The notes under the pieces are model-generated. The model saw only the letters and a list, made by a program, of their open reading frames with translations, ran no database searches and was not told the DNA's origin. The position numbers and the translations under genes are program-made. This document shows, piece by piece, positions 39,838 through 49,943 of a stretch of DNA of 64,000 nucleotides. Positions within the stretch are counted from its first letter, which is position 1. Every line of letters starts with the position of its first letter. The DNA is from Tannerellaceae bacterium (GTDB taxonomy: Bacteria; Bacteroidota; Bacteroidia; Bacteroidales; Tannerellaceae), in contig JAITGL010000025.1 in the NCBI GenBank assembly GCA_031280645.1, positions 58,885-122,884 of the forward strand. The letters run 5' to 3'.

Positions 39838-41964
39838 TTATTTGATCAAATCAACGCAACCTTGAACTTCGGTTAATACTTGCTTGGCTATTGAACTTGA
39901 CACTGCAGCATAATGTGAAAACTGCATTGAAGAAGTTGCCCTCCCCGAAGTTATGGTCCGTAAGGCTGTTACATATCCAAATGTTTCGGCCAAAGGAACC
40001 TTTGCTTTTACTATTCGTGCTCCTGTACGACTTGTTTCCATGCCTTCAACCTGCCCTCGGCGCTTATTTAAATCGCCTATTACATCACCCATACTTTCTT
40101 CCGGAGTCACTACTTCAATTTTCATAATTGGCTCCATCAATGCAGGACTAGCTTTTACCGCCGCATTCTTAAACGCTTGCATAGCACATATTTCAAAAGA
40201 CAGTTGGTCTGAATCTACCGTATGATAAGAGCCATCTATTAAAGTTACCTTCAACTGATCTAACGGGAAGCCGGCCAATACACCATTTTTCATTGCTTTA
40301 AAGAAACCCTTCTGGACTGAAGGAATAAATTCTTTAGGAATATTACCACCCTTGACTTCATCGACAAACTGGAGGTCTTCTTCAAATCCAATATCAACTG
40401 GCCCTACTCGTACTATAATATCAGCAAACTTCCCTCTTCCGCCTGTTTGTTTTTTATAAACTTCTCTCTGTTGAACAAACTTAGTAATAGTTTCCTTATA
40501 AGACACCTGTGGTCTTCCCTGGTTACATTCTACCTTAAATTCACGACGTAAACGATCAATAATAATTTCAAGATGAAGTTCTCCCATTCCGCTGATAACT
40601 GTTTGACCGGTTTCTTCGTTCATTTGAACGCGGAATGTAGGATCTTCTTCCGCAAGCTTGGATAATCCCATGCTCAACTTGTCTATATCTTTCTGCGTCT
40701 TTGGTTCTACGGCTATACCGATAACAGGCTCCGGGAATTCCATTGATTCTAGGACGATAGGATGATTTTCATCACAAAGCGTATCGCCGGTGCGTATGTC
40801 CTTAAAGCCAACCCCCGCTCCTATATCACCACATCCTATCACTTCCATCGGATTCTGCTTATTTGAGTGCATTTGAAACAAACGAGAAATACGTTCCTTT
40901 TTATTCGATCGAGTGTTAAATACATATGAACCCGCCTTCAATTCGCCTGCATATACTCTAAAGAAACAGAGGCGACCTACATACGGATCTGTCGCAATCT
41001 TGAACGCCAATGCAGTGAGCGGCTCGTCAGGATGCGGCTTACGAACGATTTGTCTATCTGGACAAGATAGATCTGTACCAGTAATAGATGGAGTATCAAT
41101 CGGGCTTGGCAGATATGCGCAAACGACATCAAGCAAAGTTTGTACTCCTTTATTTTTAAAGGAAGATCCGCAAATCATTGGATTGATTTGCATGGCTAAT
41201 GTTCCTTTACGGATAGCTGCATGAATTTCTTCCTCAATGATTAAGGATTGATCTTCCAGATACTTTTCCATAAGCCTATCATCACATTCGGCTATCACTT
41301 CCAGCATTTTTTCCCGCCACTCTTCGGCTTCAGCTCGCAAAGCAGCTGGAATTTCATCCACTGCATATTCTGCACCCATCGTTTCATCATGCCAATAGAT
41401 TGCTTTCATGCGAATCAAATCGACTATTCCTTTAAAATGTTCTTCCGATCCGATGGGAATTTGTATTGGGCATGGCTTACCGCCTAGCATTTCTTGTAGC
41501 TGACGAGCCACTTCAAAATAATTGGCTCCAGAACGATCCATTTTATTCACATAACAGATCCTAGGAACATTGTATTTGTCGGCTTGACGCCAAACTGTTT
41601 CAGACTGTGGTTCTACTCCTCCTACAGCACAAAATGTTGCTACCGCACCATCAAGGACGCGTAATGAGCGCTCTACTTCAACAGTGAAGTCAACATGTCC
41701 CGGAGTATCTATAAGATTAATTTTATATTTGTTTTGTTCGTATTGCCAAAAAGTAGTCGTTGCCGCAGAAGTAATCGTTATACCTCGCTCCTGTTCCTGT
41801 TCCATCCAGTCCATGGTTGCGGCACCATCGTGTACTTCTCCGATTTTATGAGTGCGCCCTGTGTAAAAAAGAATACGTTCAGATGTGGTAGTCTTTCCTG
41901 CATCAATATGGGCCATAATACCAATATTTCGCGTAAATTTTAAAAGGTTGTCGTTTTTTGTCAT
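39838..41964 (-). CDS. fusA: Translation elongation factor G
   Basis: 708 aa GTPase that drives translocation. G1 [16 protein letters not shown], switch [23 protein letters not shown] (G4); domains II-V are complete, with the GMGELHLEI motif of domain III/IV region. Standard length. It lies between rpsG and rpsJ in a fused str/S10 operon. Confidence 0.98.
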   Translation of the reverse strand: MTKNDNLLKFTRNIGIMAHIDAGKTTTSERILFYTGRTHKIGEVHDGAATMDWMEQEQERGITITSAATTTFWQYEQNKYKINLIDTPGHVDFTVEVERSLRVLDGAVATFCAVGGVEPQSETVWRQADKYNVPRICYVNKMDRSGANYFEVARQLQEMLGGKPCPIQIPIGSEEHFKGIVDLIRMKAIYWHDETMGAEYAVDEIPAALRAEAEEWREKMLEVIAECDDRLMEKYLEDQSLIIEEEIHAAIRKGTLAMQINPMICGSSFKNKGVQTLLDVVCAYLPSPIDTPSITGTDLSCPDRQIVRKPHPDEPLTALAFKIATDPYVGRLCFFRVYAGELKAGSYVFNTRSNKKERISRLFQMHSNKQNPMEVIGCGDIGAGVGFKDIRTGDTLCDENHPIVLESMEFPEPVIGIAVEPKTQKDIDKLSMGLSKLAEEDPTFRVQMNEETGQTVISGMGELHLEIIIDRLRREFKVECNQGRPQVSYKETITKFVQQREVYKKQTGGRGKFADIIVRVGPVDIGFEEDLQFVDEVKGGNIPKEFIPSVQKGFFKAMKNGVLAGFPLDQLKVTLIDGSYHTVDSDQLSFEICAMQAFKNAAVKASPALMEPIMKIEVVTPEESMGDVIGDLNKRRGQVEGMETSRTGARIVKAKVPLAETFGYVTALRTITSGRATSSMQFSHYAAVSSSIAKQVLTEVQGCVDLIK

Positions 41965-41991
41965 TCTGTTCTATAATTCTTCTAATGCCTG

Positions 41992-42468
41992 TTAGAATCT
42001 GAAATGGGCAAATGCTCGGTTTGCCTCTGCCATACGGTGCATATCTTCTTTTCTTTTGAAGGCACCTCCTTGATTATTAAAGGCATCCACAATTTCAGCC
42101 GACAATTTATCAGACATGGTTTTACCTCCTCTTTTACGGGCATATAATATCAGATTTTTCATTGAAATAGATTCTTTGCGTTCGGGACGTATTTCTGTTG
42201 GAACTTGAAAAGTGGCTCCTCCTACACGTCGAGATTTGACTTCCACTTGCGGCGTTATATTGTTAAGTGCCGATTTCCAAATCTCAATAGAGGTTTTTTC
42301 TTCGTTCGACAATTTAGTTTTCACTTTCTCTAGTGCTGTATAGAAAATATCGTATGCAATATTCTTCTTGCCGTCGTACATCAATTGATTTACGAACTTC
42401 GTAACTCTTACATCTCCAAAAACCGGGTCCGGTAATACCTGTCTTTTCTTGGGTTTTGTTTTTCTCAT
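41992..42468 (-). CDS. rpsG: 30S ribosomal protein S7
   Basis: 158 aa. [19 protein letters not shown] start, [20 protein letters not shown] and the [19 protein letters not shown] motif. Head-assembly protein binding 16S rRNA. The gap to rpsL is 151 nt, the longest within the operon. Confidence 0.98.
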   Translation of the reverse strand: MRKTKPKKRQVLPDPVFGDVRVTKFVNQLMYDGKKNIAYDIFYTALEKVKTKLSNEEKTSIEIWKSALNNITPQVEVKSRRVGGATFQVPTEIRPERKESISMKNLILYARKRGGKTMSDKLSAEIVDAFNNQGGAFKRKEDMHRMAEANRAFAHFRF

Positions 42469-42619
42469 TTTCTTCTCAAAATTTCCGTTCTTGTCTTTTG
42501 GTTGCCTGATATGTCTTCAACCGCTCCTCTGAAGCGTTTACTCAACCTAGTGCCCCTTAATAACTCAAACCAGCTTAATTATTTATTATAAAATTCCTCT
42601 ACTACTTACATTAGGATAA

Positions 42620-43030
42620 TCATTTCTTCTTCTTAAGAGTAGTAGCGGCAGCTACTCCAGGTTTTGGACGTTTCGCTCCGTATTTAGAACGACGCTGAGT
42701 ACGGCCGTTCACACCGGCGGTGTCTAATGTTCCCCGTACAATATGATAACGAACGCCGGGAAGGTCTTTTACACGGCCTCCACGTACCAATACGATGGAA
42801 TGCTCCTGAAGGTTGTGACCTTCGCCAGGTATGTAAGCATTAACTTCCTTAGTATTTGTTAAACGAACTCTCGCGACCTTACGCATGGCCGAATTCGGTT
42901 TCTTAGGCGTCGTAGTATATACTCTCACGCATACGCCTCGCCTTTGAGGGCATCCGTCAAGGGCGGGTGATTTCCCTTTAACAGGCAAAGTTGCTCTTCC
43001 TTTTCTAACTAATTGCTGAATTGTAGGCAT
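42620..43030 (-). CDS. rpsL: 30S ribosomal protein S12
   Basis: 136 aa. [12 protein letters not shown] start; decoding-centre motifs TPKKPNSA (Lys43-44) and [13 protein letters not shown] (Lys88) have the wild-type lysines, so nothing suggests ribosomal streptomycin resistance. First gene of the long operon, about 140 nt downstream of a strong promoter. Confidence 0.98.
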   Translation of the reverse strand: MPTIQQLVRKGRATLPVKGKSPALDGCPQRRGVCVRVYTTTPKKPNSAMRKVARVRLTNTKEVNAYIPGEGHNLQEHSIVLVRGGRVKDLPGVRYHIVRGTLDTAGVNGRTQRRSKYGAKRPKPGVAAATTLKKKK

Positions 43031-43177
43031 CTTATTATTTTAATTTCTTCGTTTTTGAAATATCTTGTTTGTTATTAATCCGTCTTAAAAAGCAGTCTAC
43101 AAAAAGTTGATATTGTTATCGTACTACCGAATAAATCTCATGTTCTTTATTTGTAAACATTTACTGTCAAAACGGCG

Positions 43178-43207
43178 CAAAGATAGTTGTTTGTAGCTTA
43201 TCAACAA
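43178..43207 (-). promoter_or_regulatory. Promoter of the rpsL...rplQ operon
   Basis: Minus strand TTG (43205-43207), 19 nt, TATCTTTG (43178-43185) followed by CGCCG. Transcription would start near 43172, giving a leader of about 140 nt before rpsL. The remaining part of the 313-nt gap 43031-43343 shows nothing else. Confidence 0.7.
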
Positions 43208-43343
43208 CTATTAACTCATAACCCTTCAAGTCTTTTTAATTATTCTTAACTGTCGAATAGCCTCCGTAACTATTTCTTCTCCTTCCGAGTTGACCGCCTA
43301 ACCTATTGATTTTCTTTGATAAGAAGCGGCCGAGTTCGCACGA

Positions 43344-43820
43344 TTACTGCCTCCCTGCCTCCGAAGCATAAAGACTGAGAAATGTTATCAGTGCCGTAAG
43401 TTGCTTTGGATACTGCAAGTTGGGGTCAAAACGGGCAGTGATATTTTTGGTTCGCCTTCGCTCGGTGTAGATTATTTGGTAGAGGATGTCGTCGAAGGGG
43501 TTATTGGAACTGGCGTCTTCGTCAAAACCGTAGGAGTCGTTGAGACGAAAGATGTGAGCTGACGCGATGAGTTGTTCTATAGTGGAGGCGTCGGATGAAG
43601 TGAGGCTACCAGTTGCCGTATATACGTTCTCGCTGTTAGAGTGGGCGTCGAAGTAAAGATTCTGACGACGGAGGGTATAGTTGCGCCGGCTATCGATCTC
43701 GATCGTCAACTTGTAGTTGGATACGCTTTCGAGGGTGAAGACGAGAGTGTAGTCGGTGGGGGGTGTGCTGCATCCTATGAGGAGGAACGATAGGAGGATG
43801 ATTACGGATATTGCTTTCAT
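43344..43820 (-). CDS. Small lipoprotein of unknown function
   Basis: 158 aa. Signal peptide with lipobox LLIGC, lipidated Cys17, followed by a mature domain of mainly predicted beta strands (TLVFTLESVSNYKLTIEID, YTLRRQNLYFDA) and a helical stretch DASTIEQLIASAHIFRLND. The family is not recognised; the pattern resembles small periplasmic DUF lipoproteins of Bacteroidota that have a repeated threshold-like beta fold. Base composition is close to that of the SusCD genes rather than the AT-rich ribosomal block. It stands downstream of the SusD gene after a possible terminator. Confidence 0.8.
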   Translation of the reverse strand: MKAISVIILLSFLLIGCSTPPTDYTLVFTLESVSNYKLTIEIDSRRNYTLRRQNLYFDAHSNSENVYTATGSLTSSDASTIEQLIASAHIFRLNDSYGFDEDASSNNPFDDILYQIIYTERRRTKNITARFDPNLQYPKQLTALITFLSLYASEAGRQ

Positions 43821-43870
43821 TAATTATGCGGTTTGCTTCTATTCATATATATCTGTTCCGAAACTGAAGA

Positions 43871-43902
43871 GAGAGGATACTCCGCTCACGGAATACCCTC
43901 TC
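43871..43902 (-). terminator. Possible terminator after the SusD gene
   Basis: 14-bp imperfect stem GAGAGGATACTCCG / CGGAATACCCTCTC with a CTCA loop (two non-Watson-Crick positions); the minus-strand T run after it is weak. Confidence 0.4.
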
Positions 43903-43952
43903 CTCAATATTAAACATGTGATTGCTTTAAAACCTCACAGTACTTCCGACTA

Positions 43953-45704
43953 TTACTTCCATGGCCCTGGCTGTACGAGGTAGGGCTGGCCGCTCTCGTC
44001 GTTGCCCATTTCTTGTACCTGGTTGAGCGGTACGGGGAACATTGTTTTTGATGCTGATAGCGGTGTTACGCCGTTGAACTTGGCTATGTACTCTTTCTCA
44101 TAGTTCAGATAGGCGGCAATCTCGGCGGCCATGTAGTCGCCTCCCCAGCGGGTGAGGTCAAACCAACGCTGGCCTTCCATGGCAAGCTCCAACTTGCGTT
44201 CCATGCGAATGGCTTTGATGCAAATGTCTTTGCTTCCGAATGCTGCGTGCGACGCGGGATAGGTGGATATCTTGTAGTTGGCGGCTGGAGTTCCATCGGC
44301 ATTTTTGATGATGTTTACTTCTTTACTTGCACGGGTACGGATCTGGTTTACGAGATCCATTGCGCCGGTAAAGTCGCCGTCGTTGGCCAGACACTCAGCG
44401 TATAGGAGCATGGCGTCGCGTACGCTAAGGTACTGGATGTTCATGGCTGATCCCGGAGCCCAACCTGCGTTCATACCGGAGCGTCCAAGACCGGCATCGG
44501 CTTCCGCCTGGCTATATACGTGCTTCTTGGGCATAAATATTCCGCCGTTGGTTGGGTCGCGTACCCAATGCTTGGCGGGGCCGTAGTCCTTGTAGGGGAT
44601 GCCATAGCGGCCTACTGCGAAGTCTAAGCGAGGATCAACTGCAATTTCGTCGTCGTTGATTGAGAGTATCTCTTTGTTGGTGGCGTCGTCAGGGTTTCTT
44701 ACGGTTACGCTTTTCTTTGCACGATATTCGCCGTTGAGGTAGGGAAGTCCGTTTTCATCAACCTGGTAGGAGTTGACAAGCTCAAACGAGGGCTGGTAAA
44801 AGCCGCAGCAGCCGCCGGGACCGCTATTATGCGGATAGCATAGCGACATACCCATGTTACCATGGTCATTTCCGTCGTTAGAAAATTGCACTTCAAAAAT
44901 CGACTCCGGGCTGGTGTTGTCCATAAACGTGCTCCAGTTGTCGGTTTGATTCTCGGCCAGGCCGAACTTCTTGCCGGATGATGTGCTTCCATTAGTAAGA
45001 ACATCTGCCAAAATTGGCTTAGCTTCGCTGAGTTTGCCTTGTTGCATAAGGATCTTCGCCTTGAGCATCTTGGCGCCCCATACATAGGCACGGCCGGGAT
45101 CGCCGGGTTTCGCCGGCAGGCCGGCAATGGCTTTGTCGACGTCGGCAAGGATATTCGGGTATATATCTTTGTCGTTATGAACAAGTGGATTGTTATCCAG
45201 ATTGGCTTCGTCTACATAGGGCATGAATGGGCCGAACACCTTTACTCCTTCAAAATAAAATAGCGCACGCAGGAAGTAAAGCTCGGCGCGTCTGGTATTC
45301 TTCAGGCTTTCGTCCATCGACACCGCATCAATCATCTGGAGAGCGTAAGCTACGCGCTTTGATCCTTTATAAACCCATCTCCATTTCTCGTTGATATACC
45401 CGTTGGTGTTAATAAGGGTATAGGTCTCCATGCTGTTGAGCACGGCCTGGTCGTTGGAGTCGCTACCTTTGTTGGCGTCGCCTCCATACATTCCGCTAAG
45501 CGCCCAGTTGAAGATGCTTGCTCCCCAGTCGGGGGCGGTGAGGGTGGCGTATGCCGTGGTGGTAAACATTTCCGCGCCTTCGGGGGTTGACAACATGTCT
45601 TTGTCGACGCTGCCTTGAGGGGCTTTATAGAGGAAATCTTCTCCACATGAACATAACATGAAAGACATGGCGCATATCAGCGCTCCCGTATATTTCAATT
45701 TCAT
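43953..45704 (-). CDS. SusD/RagB-family outer-membrane lipoprotein
   Basis: 583 aa. Lipobox region MLCSC with lipidated Cys20, then EDFLYKAPQGSVDKDM, the canonical SusD N-terminal (SusD-like_3) and C-terminal RagB domains, with the AYVWGAKMLKAKILMQQGKL TPR helices and a terminal MFPVPLNQVQEMGND motif. It binds the substrate at the cell surface for the SusC partner 29 nt upstream. No glycoside hydrolase or surface-glycan-binding gene is adjacent, so the ligand is unknown. Last gene of the operon that starts at the inverted-repeat promoter at 49.97 kb. Confidence 0.95.
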   Translation of the reverse strand: MKLKYTGALICAMSFMLCSCGEDFLYKAPQGSVDKDMLSTPEGAEMFTTTAYATLTAPDWGASIFNWALSGMYGGDANKGSDSNDQAVLNSMETYTLINTNGYINEKWRWVYKGSKRVAYALQMIDAVSMDESLKNTRRAELYFLRALFYFEGVKVFGPFMPYVDEANLDNNPLVHNDKDIYPNILADVDKAIAGLPAKPGDPGRAYVWGAKMLKAKILMQQGKLSEAKPILADVLTNGSTSSGKKFGLAENQTDNWSTFMDNTSPESIFEVQFSNDGNDHGNMGMSLCYPHNSGPGGCCGFYQPSFELVNSYQVDENGLPYLNGEYRAKKSVTVRNPDDATNKEILSINDDEIAVDPRLDFAVGRYGIPYKDYGPAKHWVRDPTNGGIFMPKKHVYSQAEADAGLGRSGMNAGWAPGSAMNIQYLSVRDAMLLYAECLANDGDFTGAMDLVNQIRTRASKEVNIIKNADGTPAANYKISTYPASHAAFGSKDICIKAIRMERKLELAMEGQRWFDLTRWGGDYMAAEIAAYLNYEKEYIAKFNGVTPLSASKTMFPVPLNQVQEMGNDESGQPYLVQPGPWK

Positions 45705-45733
45705 ATTGTACGTTTTTAATGGTTACTAATTAT

Positions 45734-48700
45734 TTAGAATGCAAAGTTCACGCCGAGGGTGAATCGCATGATGTTAGGCCATGCTCCCATATCAAGTCCT
45801 CTGCGGAGGTCGGCATTATTGCCTTCGTTCACGTCGGCGTTGGTCAGTTCCGGATCAAGGCCCCTGTATCCTGTTATGGTGAGTGTGTTTTCCATCTGGA
45901 AGTACAGGCGGAGGTTGGATATCGTGGCCTTTTTAAGCAATGGCTTCGGGAATGAGTAACCTACTACGAGGTTCTTCAGCCGGAGGAATGATGCGTCTTC
46001 AACGAAGTATGAATTTGTATTGAGCGAATAGCTGTCGTCAGCGTCGATGATCGGCAGGATAGCGCTTGATTTGCCGGGCTCCCACGAGAGGTCGCGCATA
46101 CGGCTTGAGCGGTTGCCTCTGAAAAGCTGGAAGTCGGTAAAGGCAAGAGTGTTGTTGAACAGGTCATTGCCGATGGTGGAATACCAGAACATCGTGAAGT
46201 CCCAATTCTTATAATTCAGGCCGAGATTCAAGCCGGCGATCAGATCGGGATGCGGACTGCCTATCACGGTGCGGTCGCTCGAGTTGAGCTTGCCGTCGCC
46301 GTTGAGGTCGGCAAACTTAAACTTGCCTACCCACTTTGCAGCGTCTTTCTCGCTCAACTTGGCGCTTACGCCGAGGGGTAAACGGCTGTTTACTTCGGCT
46401 GTGCTCTCATAGAAGCCGTCAACCTGGTAGCCGTAGAACTCGGATATCGCGTGGCCTTTGATTGTGCGGGTTATGTCGCCGTTGAGGCGAGCTCCGCCGC
46501 GCCAGATTGCGTAGTCGTCGGCGTTCGATATCTTCAACACTTCGTTTTTATAGTGCGACAGGTTAAGGGCTACATCCCACGAGAGATCGCCTTTTGAGTC
46601 GTGATAGCTGATGTTAGCGTCGAAACCGGTGTTCTTCATGTCTCCGAAGTTGATGAACGGGGCGGATGCCTCGCCCGACATGCCGGAATACGCGGCGGGA
46701 AGCAACATGTTGGTTGTTTTCTTGCTGTATGCCTCTACGCCTACGGTGAACTTGTTGAGGATGGTTGCGTCGATACCTAAGTTGTAAGTCTCAACGGCTT
46801 CCCACTTCGTATCTTCATTGCCGAAGCGATTCAGGCGGAAGCCCGTGGTACCGCCGTTGCTGCCGGCTATATCGTAGTTGCTCCGGGTGGGCTCAAGGAT
46901 GTACTCGTATGCGAAGTTGGTTGAGCGGGGTAGCTCGGCGTTTCCTACCTGGCCGTATCCTGCGCGGAGCTTCAGATCGGTGAGCCAGTCGCGCGTGGCA
47001 GCCATGAAGGCTTCTTCGGAAAGGCGCCAGCCGAGCGACAGAGACGGGAAGGTTCCGTAACGGTTGGAGGATGAAAAGCGGGATACTCCGTCGCGGCGTA
47101 CATTAACCGTGATAAGGTATTTGTCCTGGAACGAGTAGTCAACCCTGCCGAATACTCCGAAGAGGGCAAACTCGGCATTGTACGACGAGTTGGCTATCCT
47201 CTGGTCGTTGTTCTCGCCGAGGTTGAGCACCCATGTGTTGGGGAATTGCTCCAGGATGTCGGTGTAGTTGTAACGCTGCGCCGTCATTGAGCGACCCATT
47301 CCGTCGCGGATGGCTTCGGTTCCCAAAAGAACCTTTATGCGGTGAACGTCGTTCAATACGGCATTGTACGTTATTGTGTTCGACCATACCCAGCGGTAAT
47401 TGAACCCGGCTTGCTCCTCAAGGTTGTTCTGCTTGCTCGATTCGGAGAATTCAAGATTCTTCTTTGCCATGCGGTAGCTGTACCTGTTGGTATAGTCCAA
47501 ACCGAAGCTGGTGCGGAACGAGAGGTTCTTCATCAGGTCGGCCTCCGCCCATATGTTGCCGAACAGGCGGGTGTTCGTGTAGTAATTGTCTTTGTCGCGA
47601 ACCAGTAACGATACCGGGTTCTGCCAGTTGCCGGTTCCGGGAATGATGGAGCCTGCAAAGTTGTTGGCCAAGTCGTATACCGGGATCCATGGGGATGCGC
47701 GATATGTCCATGAGTATATTGACGCTTCGGAGGTGTCATTTACGCGGCCGAGATCTTTCCATCGTGCAAACGATATGTTTTCGCCCATACGCAGCCAGGG
47801 GCGGATGTTGAACGAGCTGTTCATACGGGTGGAGTAGCGGGTGTAGTAGCGGTGCAGGTGAACGCTGCTCTGATCGAAGTAACCCAGGCTGATGTTGTAC
47901 TGCCCCTTATCCGTTCCGCCGCTCAGGCCGAGTTGGTGGTTCTGCATCGGAGCGTATTCGTTGGTCACTTCGTCCCACCAGTTGGTGTCGGAATATTCGG
48001 CGTAGATATTGCCCGGATAGCTGTAAGCGTCCATGTTGATATTGTCGAGCCCGCCGCCGGCGTTCGAGAGGTATTTGTAGGGCGAGAAGCCGTCGGCTCC
48101 GCTCTTGAAGATGTCGTGGTCAGGCCGAACGCCTTCTTCCCACGCTCCCGAAAGCTTGAGGGCATTGGCTTTGCCTACCCACTCGAGTTTCATGCGGTCT
48201 TCGGAACTGAGAACGTCGTAACGCTTGCCCGGTTGCTGTACTCCGAAATATACGTCGTATGTAAGTACGGGCTGGCCGGAGTTCGTGCCTTTCTTGGTTG
48301 TGATAAGGATAACTCCGTTGGCGGCCTGGGCTCCGTAGATAGCTGCCGCCGAAGCGTCTTTCAGCACCTGGAGGCTCTCGATATCGCTCGGGTTCAGGGA
48401 GCTCAAGTCCTGGTTGCGGGATGAAACGCCGTCGATTACATAAAGCGGACCATTGTCGTTAATCGTATTTACGCCGCGGATTCTCACCATGGTGGCCGCT
48501 CCCGGCGCTCCGGATGTTCCGATGTATACGCCGGCGGCCTTGCCTTGCAACTGCTGGGCGGCCGACGATCCGGTCGACTTCAACAGCTCTTTCGTGTCGA
48601 CCACGGCTACCGAGCCGGTGATGTCGCGCTTTTGCTGGGTGCCGTATCCCACTACGACCACTTCTTCCAGACGCTGGGTGTCGTCGCGCAACTGTATGTT

Positions 48701-49009
48701 GATTGTGCGCTGAGAGCCTACTACAACCTCTTGGGCAATGTAGCCTACGTAGGAGAAGGTTAACGTAGCCGAGGCCGGAACCTGCTGGAGGCTGTACTTA
48801 CCGTCTATGTCGGTAATTACTCCGTTGGTGGTGCCTTTTACTAATACGTTAACTCCGATTAGGGGTTCGCCGGCAACGTCGGTAACAGTTCCCGATACCG
48901 ATCCGGTTTGGCCGAATGCCGGACAGGAGGCCGACAGGAGAAACATCGCTATCATGCCTGTCAGGCTCTTCATTAAATTCTGTCGTTTTGTAAAAAAAGA
49001 TTTTCTCAT
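45734..49009 (-). CDS. SusC/RagA-family TonB-linked outer-membrane transporter
   Basis: 1091 aa. Signal peptide about 1-33 (ends AFG), carboxypeptidase-regulatory-like domain about 36-115, TonB-box-like EEVVVVGYG near 119-127, plug domain to about 240 (PSDIESLQVLKDASAAAIYG, GVILITTKKG), then a 22-strand barrel ending in LGVNFAF. Energised import with its SusD partner. Its leader and first about 120 codons are duplicated immediately upstream in a shortened copy (49158-49778). Confidence 0.96.
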   Translation of the reverse strand: MRKSFFTKRQNLMKSLTGMIAMFLLSASCPAFGQTGSVSGTVTDVAGEPLIGVNVLVKGTTNGVITDIDGKYSLQQVPASATLTFSYVGYIAQEVVVGSQRTINIQLRDDTQRLEEVVVVGYGTQQKRDITGSVAVVDTKELLKSTGSSAAQQLQGKAAGVYIGTSGAPGAATMVRIRGVNTINDNGPLYVIDGVSSRNQDLSSLNPSDIESLQVLKDASAAAIYGAQAANGVILITTKKGTNSGQPVLTYDVYFGVQQPGKRYDVLSSEDRMKLEWVGKANALKLSGAWEEGVRPDHDIFKSGADGFSPYKYLSNAGGGLDNINMDAYSYPGNIYAEYSDTNWWDEVTNEYAPMQNHQLGLSGGTDKGQYNISLGYFDQSSVHLHRYYTRYSTRMNSSFNIRPWLRMGENISFARWKDLGRVNDTSEASIYSWTYRASPWIPVYDLANNFAGSIIPGTGNWQNPVSLLVRDKDNYYTNTRLFGNIWAEADLMKNLSFRTSFGLDYTNRYSYRMAKKNLEFSESSKQNNLEEQAGFNYRWVWSNTITYNAVLNDVHRIKVLLGTEAIRDGMGRSMTAQRYNYTDILEQFPNTWVLNLGENNDQRIANSSYNAEFALFGVFGRVDYSFQDKYLITVNVRRDGVSRFSSSNRYGTFPSLSLGWRLSEEAFMAATRDWLTDLKLRAGYGQVGNAELPRSTNFAYEYILEPTRSNYDIAGSNGGTTGFRLNRFGNEDTKWEAVETYNLGIDATILNKFTVGVEAYSKKTTNMLLPAAYSGMSGEASAPFINFGDMKNTGFDANISYHDSKGDLSWDVALNLSHYKNEVLKISNADDYAIWRGGARLNGDITRTIKGHAISEFYGYQVDGFYESTAEVNSRLPLGVSAKLSEKDAAKWVGKFKFADLNGDGKLNSSDRTVIGSPHPDLIAGLNLGLNYKNWDFTMFWYSTIGNDLFNNTLAFTDFQLFRGNRSSRMRDLSWEPGKSSAILPIIDADDSYSLNTNSYFVEDASFLRLKNLVVGYSFPKPLLKKATISNLRLYFQMENTLTITGYRGLDPELTNADVNEGNNADLRRGLDMGAWPNIMRFTLGVNFAF

Positions 49010-49145
49010 ACTTTCTGTTATTTAAATAATACGTTTAATTGTGATTAACAAAGATCCGCGGGCTGCGAGCCATCGGATTCCATTCATATCAAATGCTGAA
49101 AAGTCCTCATCCATAGGCTTTGTCTTTATCGGTTAAACTAAATAA
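49010..49145 (-). repeat. Leader sequence duplicated in front of both SusC copies (copy near full-length SusC)
   Basis: This leader and 49779-49925 share the segment starting TTTAAATAATACGTTTAATT, continue with recognisable similarity through CATCCATAGGC and end in a TTTAACA/C-rich stretch. Similarity plus that of the coding starts shows a tandem duplication rather than convergence. Confidence 0.85.
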
Positions 49146-49157
49146 ACTGATTGCGGG

Positions 49158-49778
49158 TTACTGTTCCTGAACGCTTGAGCGCTTCTTGGTGGTGATAATA
49201 ACAACTCCGTTGGCGCCCTTGGATCCGTAGATAGCTGTGGCGGAGGCGTCCTTGAGCACTTCCAGGGTCGCGATGTCGCCTGCCTTCAGCGAGCTTGCGT
49301 CTTGGTTGGATACTGAAACGCCGTCGATTATATAAAGCGGGACGTTGTTGTTATTTGCATCTGCGCCGCCGATTTCCATCACGCTTACGATGTCGCTTGT
49401 CTGCCGGGTTCCTGATCCTGCCGCCGCTACCTCTTCCTGACTCCGGCCGTCTTTAAGAAGCTTAACGTTAACGGCGCTCTGATCGCCGACTGCAACCTCT
49501 TGAGTAATATGGTCTACGTAGGAGAAGGTTAACGTAGCCGAGGCCGGAACCTGCCGGAGCGAGTACTTGCCGTCCATGTCGGTAACTACTCCTGCGGAGC
49601 TGCCTTTTATTAATACGATTACGCCGGGCATGGGTTCGCCGGCTGCGTTAGTAACAGCGCCCGATACCGATCCGGTTTGGGCGAATACCGTACTGGAGGC
49701 CGACAGGATAAACATCGCTATCATGCTTGCCAGGTACTTTATGAAATTCTGTCGTTTTGTGAAAAATGAGTTTATCAT
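49158..49778 (-). CDS. Shortened SusC-like protein (signal peptide, regulatory-like domain, partial plug; no barrel)
   Basis: 206 aa, intact frame with a normal stop. It is closely similar to the N-terminus of the adjoining SusC: signal peptide about 1-33 (FFTKRQNFIKYLASMIAMF...), carboxypeptidase-regulatory-like domain about 35-110 and the end of the plug domain (VPLYIIDGVSVSNQDASSL, LEVLKDASATAIYGSKGANG, IITTKK). Relative to the neighbour about 45 residues in the first half of the plug are missing in frame, the TonB-box region is altered (EEVAAAGSG instead of EEVVVVGYG), and the whole barrel is absent. It could be a decaying duplicate or a small periplasmic protein that interacts with TonB or regulates the operon; the open frame and matching leader make the second worth testing. 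Confidence 0.85.
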   Translation of the reverse strand: MINSFFTKRQNFIKYLASMIAMFILSASSTVFAQTGSVSGAVTNAAGEPMPGVIVLIKGSSAGVVTDMDGKYSLRQVPASATLTFSYVDHITQEVAVGDQSAVNVKLLKDGRSQEEVAAAGSGTRQTSDIVSVMEIGGADANNNNVPLYIIDGVSVSNQDASSLKAGDIATLEVLKDASATAIYGSKGANGVVIITTKKRSSVQEQ

Positions 49779-49925
49779 ACTTTCTATTCTTTAAATAATA
49801 CGTTTAATTGTGATTAACAAAGGTTCGGGAGCCGCGGCCATCCGATTCAATTCATATTAAAAGCCAAAAGTCTTATCATCCATAGGCATTACATTTAACA
49901 GGTTTAACTACGTTATTCAATTGTG
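49779..49925 (-). repeat. Leader sequence duplicated in front of both SusC copies (copy near shortened SusC)
   Basis: Second copy of the leader described at 49010-49145. It lies between the shortened gene and the inverted-repeat promoter, so the transcript from that promoter would carry it as 5' UTR. Confidence 0.8.
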
Positions 49926-49943
49926 CGTTATTATCAGGGTGAC

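Noticed and set aside
42620..43030. Streptomycin-resistance mutation in rpsL
   Set aside because: Lysines at 43-44 and 88 are the sensitive-type residues.
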